From positions 1,717,001-1,781,000 of the forward strand of contig NZ_CP135076.1 of assembly GCF_032229225.1 (NCBI RefSeq): a stretch of 64,000 nt of DNA, read 5' to 3'. A model generated the notes under the pieces. That model did not search any database, had not been told where the DNA came from, and saw only the letters and a list, made by a program, of their open reading frames with translations. This stretch comes from Stakelama saccharophila (GTDB lineage Bacteria > Pseudomonadota > Alphaproteobacteria > Sphingomonadales > Sphingomonadaceae). Below are positions 53,737-64,000 of this stretch, in pieces; position 1 is the stretch's first letter; every line of letters starts with the position of its first letter. The position numbers and the translations under genes were made by a program.

Positions 53737-53826
53737 TTTCAAATCCTCCAATGAGCAAGATGAACGTCGGCCGATGTCCGCCAAGCGCGACATCGGGTTC
53801 CGGTGCGGCCCGGTTCGGCGCCGCAC
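53737..53826 (-). ncRNA. ROSE-like RNA thermometer in the hsp20 leader
   Basis: The roughly 90-base leader folds into three hairpins. Hairpin 1 pairs GTGCGGC with GCCGCAC. Hairpin 2 pairs CCGATGTC with GACATCGG. The last pairs ATCTTGCT with TGGAGGAT around the ribosome site, leaving the G-G mismatch and U-rich pairs that characterise ROSE elements of alphaproteobacterial hsp20 genes. Heat would melt hairpin 3 and free the GGAGG. Confidence 0.7.
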
Positions 53827-53832
53827 GACAGG

Positions 53833-53862
53833 AAATTGGGTATCGTGAATTCAGGTTTCAAG
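53833..53862 (-). promoter_or_regulatory. RpoH (heat-shock sigma) promoter of hsp20
   Basis: On the minus strand, CTTGAAA and CCCAATTT are arranged as CTTG-N18-CCCAATTT, matching the alphaproteobacterial RpoH consensus CTTG-N17/18-CYTATNT. The predicted start site gives a leader of about 90 bases. Confidence 0.7.
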
Positions 53863-53869
53863 ATGCCAC

Positions 53870-54287
53870 CTTCCAGTTCCGAACCCGCTTCGCCCGTGCC
53901 CTTGCGGCAAAAACGGAATGGGGGCGGAGCGCGCAATCGTGCGAAGGCAGTGACGAATGTTTTGGCATGCGGACAAGGAAACGCCCGAGCTGTTTCCAGC
54001 CCGGGCGCCTGCGTGACGAATACTCGTCAGCCCCCTTGTACGGCTTCTGCCCACGCGTCCGATTCTGATGTCGGACGGGGCAACGAAGCCTCCCCGAACC
54101 ACGGCCTTTTGCCTGTGTTTGGTGACGATCTTGCTAAGCCTTTGGCGGCTGGATGTCATGGGGTTTCCGGGTGCCGGCGTGAGATTGGCTTCACCCTGTG
54201 TTCATTTGGCAACAGCATGGATTGTCACGGCAGCGGGGGCACTCTACAGCCGTCACGCCTGAACACCGCCGGGGATTGAACCACTTC
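53870..54287. other. Gene-free gap between hsp20 and lolC
   Basis: About 420 bases without a convincing coding region. The only structure I see is a hairpin with one mismatch, CGCCCGAGC (53982-53990) against GCCCGGGCG (53999-54007), followed on the minus strand by a short T-rich run. The lolC promoter must lie here but I cannot place it with confidence. Confidence 0.5.
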
Positions 54288-55538
54288 ATGCTGTTGTCGC
54301 GCTACGAGCGAATGATCGCACGGCGATATCTGCTGCCAGGGCGAGGCGAGGCGTTCATCTTCCTCGTCGCGTCGATCAGCCTGATTGCCGTGATGCTGGG
54401 CGTCGCCGCGCTCGTCGTCGTCATGAGCGTGATGAACGGCTTCCGCGCCGAACTGTTCGACAAGATCGTCGGGCTCAATGGTCATGCCGTGGTGCAGGGC
54501 TATGACGGCCAGTTGCGCGACTGGCGTCAGGTGCTGGAGGAAGCGCGCGCGACGAAGGGCGTGACGAAAGCCATGCCGCTGGTCGAGCAACCGCTCTTCG
54601 CATCGCATAACGGTCGGGCGGAGGGCGTTCTTCTGCGCGGCATGCGGGTCAGCGATCTACGCCACAACGCAACCATCGCGGACAATGTGGTCGTGGGCAG
54701 CCTCGATGCACTGAAACCGGGCAGCAAGGCGGTGGCGATCGGTTCCCGCCTGGCCGAGGCGCTGGGCGCGACGGTGGGCAGCGAGATCTCGCTGACCTCG
54801 CTGCAGGGCCACGCGACCCCGTTCGGCACCGTACCGCGAATCATTTCCTACAGGGTCGGAGCAATCTTCGAAGTCGGGGTCTATGATTACGACAAGACTT
54901 TCGTCGTGATGCCGATGCAGGATGCACAGACGCTGCTGCTGATGGGCGATTCGGTGGGCATGATCGAAATGAACGTCACCGATCCCGATCGCGTGGGCGA
55001 GATCGTGGCGCCGCTGGCCGCCAAGGTCGGCGATCGCGGGCTCATCACCGACTGGCGATCGATGAACGCGCAGCTTTTCGAAGCGCTCAAGGTCGACCGT
55101 CTCGTCACCTTCGTCGTGCTGTCGATCATCATTCTGGTCGCCGTGTTCAACATTCTGTCGTCGCTTATCATGCTCGTCCGCGCCAAGACGCGCGACATCG
55201 CCATTCTGCGAACGATGGGCGCGACCCGGCTGGGGTTGCTGCGTATCTTCATGACGGTGGGCACCACGATCGGCGCGCTGGGGATCGGCGCCGGTCTGAT
55301 CCTCGGCTTCGTCTTTATCCATTTCCGACAGAATGTGGTGGCGGCGATCGGTTTCGTGACCGGGCAACAGGTCTGGGATCCCTCGATGCGCTATCTGACG
55401 GAATTGCCGGCCAAGACGGCGCCGCTGGAGGTCGTCGGCATCGCCTTGATGGCACTGGTCTTTTCCATCCTCGCAACCTTGTATCCCGCCTTCAAGGCGG
55501 CGAGCACCGACCCCGTCCAGGTATTGCGCTATGAATGA
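54288..55538 (+). CDS. lolC: Lipoprotein-releasing ABC transporter permease LolC/LolE
   Basis: A 416-residue FtsX-type permease. The start at 54288 ([20 protein letters not shown]) fits the family; codons upstream are not conserved. It has one N-terminal membrane helix ([20 protein letters not shown]), a large periplasmic domain and three C-terminal helices, with the cytosolic coupling motif [20 protein letters not shown]. Ends [15 protein letters not shown]. Overlaps lolD by 8 bases; together they extract outer-membrane lipoproteins from the inner membrane. Confidence 0.95.
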   Translation: MLLSRYERMIARRYLLPGRGEAFIFLVASISLIAVMLGVAALVVVMSVMNGFRAELFDKIVGLNGHAVVQGYDGQLRDWRQVLEEARATKGVTKAMPLVEQPLFASHNGRAEGVLLRGMRVSDLRHNATIADNVVVGSLDALKPGSKAVAIGSRLAEALGATVGSEISLTSLQGHATPFGTVPRIISYRVGAIFEVGVYDYDKTFVVMPMQDAQTLLLMGDSVGMIEMNVTDPDRVGEIVAPLAAKVGDRGLITDWRSMNAQLFEALKVDRLVTFVVLSIIILVAVFNILSSLIMLVRAKTRDIAILRTMGATRLGLLRIFMTVGTTIGALGIGAGLILGFVFIHFRQNVVAAIGFVTGQQVWDPSMRYLTELPAKTAPLEVVGIALMALVFSILATLYPAFKAASTDPVQVLRYE

Positions 55539-56205
55539 AGCGGTTCTTGCAACGAGGGGGCTGGAGCGCAGCTTCACCCAGGGCAGCGTCCGCATCGACG
55601 TGCTGCGCGGTGTCGACCTCGACGTGGCGCAGGGTGAGATCGTGGCGCTGCTGGGTCCGTCCGGATCGGGAAAATCCACATTGCTTCAGGCCGTGGGGCT
55701 GCTGGAAGGCGGCTTCGGCGGCTCGATCCGGATCGCGGGAAGGGAAGCCTCGAAGCTGGACAGCCGCGGTCGTACCGAGCTGCGCCGCGACGCCCTGGGC
55801 TTCGTCTATCAGTTTCATCACCTGCTGCCCGATTTCAACGCGATCGAGAATGTCGTGCTGCCGCAGTTGATCCAGGGCGCGACGCGCGAGGAAGCGGAGG
55901 ACCGTGCCTCCGGCCTTCTTACCGCACTCGGGCTGGGCCAGCGCCTGAGTCACCGGCCCAGCCAATTATCGGGCGGCGAGCAGCAACGGGTGGCAGTCGG
56001 CCGGGCGCTCGCCAATCGTCCCGCCATCGTGTTGGCGGACGAGCCCACGGGCAACCTGGATGAAGTGACCGCGGACGTGGTGCTGGACGAATTCCTTCGT
56101 CTCGTCCGTGATGAAGGTTCCGCTGCACTGGTGGCGACGCACAACGAACGGCTCGCCCGAAAGATGGACAGGGTGGTGCGCCTGCACGAAGGGTTGCTGC
56201 AATAG
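55531..56205 (+). CDS. lolD: Lipoprotein-releasing ABC transporter ATPase LolD
   Basis: A 224-residue ABC ATPase. Walker A is [20 protein letters not shown], the Q-loop region is [20 protein letters not shown] (LolD-typical), the signature [20 protein letters not shown] and Walker [14 protein letters not shown]. The switch His is in [15 protein letters not shown]. Translationally coupled to lolC. Confidence 0.96.
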   Translation: MNEAVLATRGLERSFTQGSVRIDVLRGVDLDVAQGEIVALLGPSGSGKSTLLQAVGLLEGGFGGSIRIAGREASKLDSRGRTELRRDALGFVYQFHHLLPDFNAIENVVLPQLIQGATREEAEDRASGLLTALGLGQRLSHRPSQLSGGEQQRVAVGRALANRPAIVLADEPTGNLDEVTADVVLDEFLRLVRDEGSAALVATHNERLARKMDRVVRLHEGLLQ

Positions 56206-56226
56206 CGCCGGACGTCACCGCCGGAT

Positions 56227-56781
56227 CTAGATGGCCTGACGGTGCGAGATAGCGTTCGCGGTAACGGTGATGCCGCTGACCAGAAAACTCAGACCGATGA
56301 TATAGCCGGGCAGCGTCAGCGCCGAATAGGGGCCGGTGAGCAGGATCAGCGCGACCAGCGCGAGGTTCAGCACGCCGAGGAACAGCATCAGCGCGCGGTT
56401 GCGGCGAAAGCGGGCGCCCAGATAGAGTTCGAGGATTCCGCGCGCCGTCAGCCAACCCATTACCAGCATGGTCAGTGACACGACGCCTGCGACGGGCGCG
56501 AACCAGATGAGCACGCCCACCACGAGCGAGATCCCGCCGAAGATCAGCGAATAAAGGCGGCTTTCATGTGCATGGCCGGCGACGGCCGACGCGATCGCGC
56601 CGATTCCGGCTGCGACCAGGAACGCGCCGAACACCAGCGCGGCGGCAAGACTTGCCGGAAACGGCCAGAAGATCGCGACGATGCCCAGTATGACGGACAG
56701 CAGGCCATAGACGAGCATGAGCCCCCATCCGCGATTTCCCCGCGTGAGCGGGGCGGGTTCGGCGCTGCGAAGTTCGGGCAC
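56227..56781 (-). CDS. HdeD-family (DUF308) membrane protein
   Basis: A 184-residue integral membrane protein with about six hydrophobic helices, starting with GLMLVYGLLSVILGIVAIFW; GGISLVVGVLIWFAPVAGVV and LTMLVMGWLTARGILELYLG are typical of DUF308/HdeD. I start it at GTG 56781, preceded by CAGGAGAG. E. coli HdeD contributes to acid resistance at high density; function here is unknown. Divergent from dnaE. Confidence 0.85.
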   Translation of the reverse strand: MPELRSAEPAPLTRGNRGWGLMLVYGLLSVILGIVAIFWPFPASLAAALVFGAFLVAAGIGAIASAVAGHAHESRLYSLIFGGISLVVGVLIWFAPVAGVVSLTMLVMGWLTARGILELYLGARFRRNRALMLFLGVLNLALVALILLTGPYSALTLPGYIIGLSFLVSGITVTANAISHRQAI

Positions 56782-56901
56782 GATACTCTCCTGAAAACAC
56801 CAGCGAAACGATCGAGACGGGACCTGCGTTCCGCACTGCGAAAATGCGCTTCCCACTGCTCGGGTGTTTCCTGAATCGGCTGGAGGGCGCATAGTGCGCT
56901 C

Positions 56902-60444
<3,543 letters not shown>

Positions 60445-60463
60445 AGGGCATTGGGAGCGCGCG

Positions 60464-62059
60464 ATGCTGGGAGGGATGCAGGACTTCGAGCTTCGGGTAC
60501 CGCGACTGGTCGAACATGCCGAGCGAGAACACGGTTCGCGCGAAATCGTGACCCGTTGGGCCGACGGCAGCGAAACGCGAACCGACTGGGCCGGGGTCGG
60601 CCGCGACGCGCGGCGGCTGGCGCAGGCGCTGGAGCGGATGGGCGTGCGCCCCGGCGACCGTGTCGCAACGCTGGCGATGAACCATGCGCGGCACCTGATC
60701 ACCTGGTACGGTGCGATCGGGATGGGCGGAATCCTGCACACGATCAATCCGCGACTGTTCGAGGACCAGCTCGCCTTCATCGCCAACCATGCGGAGGACA
60801 AGGTCCTCCTTTACGACAAGGCGTTCCAGCCGATCGTGGACAGGATGCGCGACCGCTGGACGACGATCGAGCATTACATCGTTTATGATAGTGACGGACC
60901 GGACAGCTTCGAGGCGGTAATCGGGCGGGAGGACGGTGCATATCGCTGGGTAGAGGGCGATGAGCGCGAACCGTGCATGCTGTGCTATACCAGTGGCACG
61001 ACGGGCAATCCCAAGGGGGTTCTCTACACGCACCGCTCGTCGGTCATTCATGCCCTGGCCGAGATGCAGCCATCGGTGTTCGACCTTTCCGCGAGCTCGG
61101 TCGCGCTGCCGGTCGTGCCGATGTTTCATGCGGTGGGCTGGGGGCTGCCGTTCGCCGCACCCGCCGCCGGGTTGAAGTTCGTCCTTTCCGCCGTCAACGA
61201 GGCGAAGGTCCTGTGCGGCCTGATGAATCGCGAACGGGTCACCCACAGCGCCGGGGTGCCGACGGTCTGGTTCGCGATGTTCCAGCACATGGATGAAACG
61301 GGCGAAGCTCCCCGGCATTTGCAGGTCGTCACGATCGGCGGTTCTGCAGCGCCGCGTTCCATGATCGAACGGATCATGAAAATGGGAATCCGCGTCAATC
61401 ACGCCTGGGGCATGACCGAAACCTCTCCGATCGGCACGATCGGCGCGCGGCCGCCGGACTGGGACGACCTGACGTTCGATCAGCAGGTCGATTACCTGTG
61501 CCGGCAGGGCCGTGTTCCGTTCGGCGTGGAAATGCGGGTCGTCGACGAGGATGGAAACACGCTCCCGCGAGACGGCGTCAGCTCGGGGCGGCTGCAGGTC
61601 CGCGGGCCGTGGATCGTCAAGCGCTATTTCAAGGATGACAGCGGCGACGCGCTGACCCCGGACGGCTGGTTCGATACCGGAGACGTATCGGTGATCCATC
61701 CCGACGGCACGATGCAGATCACCGACCGGGCGAAGGATGTCATCAAGTCCGGCGGCGAATGGATCAGCTCGGTGGAGCTGGAAAACTGCGCGGTCGGATG
61801 CCCGGGCGTAGCGGAAGCCGCGGCCATCGGTGTGCATCATCCGAAATGGGACGAGCGCCCGCTGCTGCTGGTGGTTCGCAAGCAGGGAAGCACCGTCACG
61901 GCGGACGAGATCATCGCCCATCTGGAGCGGCACGTCGCCAAATGGTGGCTGCCCGACGAAATCGAATTCGTCGACTCGCTACCCCACACCGCGGCCGGCA
62001 AACTGCTCAAGGCCCAGATCCGCGAGCAGTATAAGGATTTCAAACTGGCCGTCGCCTGA
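60464..62059 (+). CDS. Medium/long-chain acyl-CoA ligase (AMP-forming)
   Basis: A 531-residue adenylate-forming enzyme. The start at 60464 ([20 protein letters not shown]) follows GGGAG; upstream codons overlap dnaE. Conserved ANL motifs: [20 protein letters not shown] (phosphate loop), [26 protein letters not shown] and the hinge [20 protein letters not shown], then the C-terminal Lys in [15 protein letters not shown]. The long-chain variants with WFDTGDV are usually fatty acyl-CoA synthetases; chain length cannot be read. Confidence 0.92.
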   Translation: MLGGMQDFELRVPRLVEHAEREHGSREIVTRWADGSETRTDWAGVGRDARRLAQALERMGVRPGDRVATLAMNHARHLITWYGAIGMGGILHTINPRLFEDQLAFIANHAEDKVLLYDKAFQPIVDRMRDRWTTIEHYIVYDSDGPDSFEAVIGREDGAYRWVEGDEREPCMLCYTSGTTGNPKGVLYTHRSSVIHALAEMQPSVFDLSASSVALPVVPMFHAVGWGLPFAAPAAGLKFVLSAVNEAKVLCGLMNRERVTHSAGVPTVWFAMFQHMDETGEAPRHLQVVTIGGSAAPRSMIERIMKMGIRVNHAWGMTETSPIGTIGARPPDWDDLTFDQQVDYLCRQGRVPFGVEMRVVDEDGNTLPRDGVSSGRLQVRGPWIVKRYFKDDSGDALTPDGWFDTGDVSVIHPDGTMQITDRAKDVIKSGGEWISSVELENCAVGCPGVAEAAAIGVHHPKWDERPLLLVVRKQGSTVTADEIIAHLERHVAKWWLPDEIEFVDSLPHTAAGKLLKAQIREQYKDFKLAVA

Positions 62060-62119
62060 GCCGGTGGGCCAAGAGAAAGGCAGCTTCGGGCTTCCCGGCC
62101 GGTTCCCGACCCACCGCCG

Positions 62120-64000
62120 TTACCCGGTCCCGCGCAACAGGGCTTTCGACACGTCGCCGGAAAGCGCGGTTTTCAGCCGGGCGCACGTCCGGATCTTCTC
62201 GATCGTCCGGTCGAAGCCGAGCATGCCGACGCCGGCCGCCTCGAACTTCGGACGCAGTGCCTGTTCCAGTGCATCCGCTTGCGCTACCGAGCAGCTTCCG
62301 GAGAAAAACGCTGGAATCCTGAGAGCCGCGAAGATGCCGGCATCTTTCGCGATCCGATCGAAGTGCGCGATCATGTAATCGGCAGCCAGTTTGCGAGTGT
62401 CGCCATTGCCGGCGAGGTCGCCGATCAGGTCGAGCTTTTCGGTCTTGCGCAGGCGGGCGTCGTCGAAATCCTCGAGTAGCCACCGGCCGATATCGGCCTT
62501 GCCCGATCCACCGATCGCCGCCAGCGCCGCTTCGCGGAATTCGGAATCATCGCTCGACAACGCCTTGTCCGCCAACGACTTGGCGAAATCCAGATCATTG
62601 CGCTCGACAAGGACGCCCAACCCGCGCCGCAGATAGCCGGGGGCGAGCGCCTCGGCATTGCCGGCGAGATAGGCGTTCGTCGCCTCGGCCAGCCGGGCCT
62701 GCACCTCTTCGTCTTGCGCAGCTCCCGCCATCAGGCCGACGACCGCGCGGCGAAGCTCCTGCGTATCGGGATTTTCGTCCGCATAAGCGCCATCGGCCGG
62801 ATCGAACCCCAGTTTTTCATATAACGGTGCATAGGTGTCGATCAGGAGCCGGCGATAGGCGGGCATCGCCGCATCCGAAATCATGCCGTGTCCGGCAAGT
62901 TCGACCAGGCGGTTGCCATTGTCGACGGCGGCGTTCGAATCGGGATTGGCCGCCATCGCGTGGGTGAGCGCGATCAGGCGTTCCGCCGAGCCGGATCCCG
63001 CATAGAAATCCGCCCACAGACTGTCGGTCAACGCCAGGGCCTCGCCCGGAACCAGCTTCGGCGCTGCGGCGATCAATGCGTCCCAGTCGGCGGGGTCGAG
63101 ATCGAACCGGTAATAGCCCGTGCCGCCGGCATTGGGCATGATCGCCCCCGTGCCGGGCGCGCGGACGAGGGTCTGCCGCTTGTCCATCAAGGTGCAGTTC
63201 CGCTCCTCGCCGTGGCGGATGCACAGCGGAATGCTCCAGGTTTCGGGCGCGACCTGGGTGCCGAGATAGCTGTAGCGCTTCTGGCTCGCCATCAGCTTGC
63301 CGTTCGCGTGGTGAAAAGTGACGACGGGCACGCCCTGCTGGTCGACAAAACTCTTCATCGCGCTCAGCACGCGCGGATCCTGCGCCGCGTCGGCGAGCGA
63401 CTGGAAGAACTCCTCGGTCGTCGCATTGCCATAAGCGTGGCGCTTCAGGTGCAGCCGAACGCCCTTCTGGAATTCGGCATCACCCATATAGGCCGCGATC
63501 ATCGCGACGACCTGTCCACCCTTGCCATAGGTGATGGAATCGAACGCGCTGTTGATGTCGGCGTCGCGCGTGATCTTCTGGTGGATCGGCCGGCCCGCCT
63601 TGAGCGCGTCGATATCCATCGCCTCGAACGCTTCCTCGATGGCGTTGGTGCCGATGTTCAGGTCGGGGCGCCATTCATTGCCGATGCGATAGCCCATCCA
63701 ATTGGCGAAGCTCTCGTTGAGCCAGATGTCGTCCCACCAGGCGGGGGTGACGAGATCGCCGAACCACTGGTGCGACAGCTCGTGCGAAACGACCATGCCG
63801 AAACTCTGCTTCTGCGCGGCCGTGGCATTGGGTTCCAGCAGGAGAATGCCGTCGCCGTAGATGTCGGCGCCGGCATTTTCCATGGCGCCGGGCATGATCG
63901 GCGACCCGATCTGGTCTAGTTTGCCGAAAGGAAAGCGCTCGCCGAAATATTTTTCCAGCAGCGCTACGATCGGCCCGGTATTCTCCCGCGCGAAGGCCAG
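62120..64000 (-). CDS. M1-family aminopeptidase (5' partial)
   Basis: The frame is open to the right window edge, so the start lies beyond 64000. The exopeptidase motif GAMEN appears in IMPGAMENAGADIYGDGILL, the zinc site is VVSHELSHQWFGDLVTP with the third ligand Glu in IWLNESFANWMGYRIG. The C-terminal ERAP1-like helical domain follows. This is a puromycin-sensitive-type aminopeptidase that removes N-terminal residues from peptides; possible export cannot be judged without the N-terminus. Confidence 0.94.
   Translation of the reverse strand: MAFARENTGPIVALLEKYFGERFPFGKLDQIGSPIMPGAMENAGADIYGDGILLLEPNATAAQKQSFGMVVSHELSHQWFGDLVTPAWWDDIWLNESFANWMGYRIGNEWRPDLNIGTNAIEEAFEAMDIDALKAGRPIHQKITRDADINSAFDSITYGKGGQVVAMIAAYMGDAEFQKGVRLHLKRHAYGNATTEEFFQSLADAAQDPRVLSAMKSFVDQQGVPVVTFHHANGKLMASQKRYSYLGTQVAPETWSIPLCIRHGEERNCTLMDKRQTLVRAPGTGAIMPNAGGTGYYRFDLDPADWDALIAAAPKLVPGEALALTDSLWADFYAGSGSAERLIALTHAMAANPDSNAAVDNGNRLVELAGHGMISDAAMPAYRRLLIDTYAPLYEKLGFDPADGAYADENPDTQELRRAVVGLMAGAAQDEEVQARLAEATNAYLAGNAEALAPGYLRRGLGVLVERNDLDFAKSLADKALSSDDSEFREAALAAIGGSGKADIGRWLLEDFDDARLRKTEKLDLIGDLAGNGDTRKLAADYMIAHFDRIAKDAGIFAALRIPAFFSGSCSVAQADALEQALRPKFEAAGVGMLGFDRTIEKIRTCARLKTALSGDVSKALLRGTG

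Noticed and set aside
53982..54007. Hairpin upstream of lolC as a terminator or small RNA
   Set aside because: One mismatch, no strong T-run and no identifiable transcript ending there; kept only as a note in the gap entry.

Overview
The window looks like about 64 kb of chromosome from a sphingomonad-type alphaproteobacterium (Sphingomonas or a close relative). This rests on the GC-rich codon use, a TonB-dependent receptor with an IVVTGIRRSL plug segment, a GFOR-like Tat-exported oxidoreductase, an alphaproteobacterial LexA box (GTTC-N7-GTTC), an RpoH promoter of the CTTG-N18 type, dispersed CTTCGACAAGCTCAG-type palindromes, and a zwf-pgl-edd-glk-eda Entner-Doudoroff operon. Both ends cut through genes: a PhoD-type phosphatase on the left and an M1 aminopeptidase on the right.

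Left third (1-20.7 kb) is accessory carbohydrate and phosphate metabolism. A PhoD/PhoX phosphatase pair is followed by a scar where a beta-propeller gene and a fucU mutarotase gene, both truncated, are joined. Then come an L-fucose/D-arabinose-type aldose dehydrogenase and a UxaA-family sugar-acid dehydratase (minus strand), diverging from a sugar porter, a FadR/GntR-type regulator, a TonB receptor and a DUF2961 (GH172) hydrolase. A second cluster on the minus strand encodes a ROK repressor, a sugar porter, a Cys-type sulfatase and a XylB-like aldose dehydrogenase. Next to it are a decayed GH3 glycosidase, a second GH172 enzyme and a GFOR-like oxidoreductase. Together they read as outer-membrane uptake, periplasmic glycan cleavage and desulfation, import, and oxidative (non-phosphorylative) sugar breakdown of an L-fucose- or D-arabinose-configured sugar.

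Middle (20.9-43 kb) is mostly core genome. It holds the LexA-boxed imuA-imuB-dnaE2 mutagenesis cassette, tRNA-Lys(CTT), the mreBCD-mrdA-rodA cell-shape operon, mutL, an SDR gene, rpsF-rpsR-rplI and an RcnB-like protein. The fabD-fabG-acpP-fabF-mltG cluster follows. A GxxExxY/PD-(D/E)XK gene bracketed by 16-bp perfect inverted repeats sits exactly between fabD and fabG and looks like a small mobile unit.

Right third (43-64 kb) holds the Entner-Doudoroff operon, argC, a catalytically degenerate NlpC/P60 protein and a MarR regulator. It continues with secG, pyrG, an hsp20 gene with an RpoH promoter and a ROSE-like RNA thermometer, lolC-lolD, an HdeD-like membrane protein, replicative dnaE, an acyl-CoA ligase and the partial aminopeptidase. 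No rRNA, CRISPR array, prophage or classical insertion sequence was seen.
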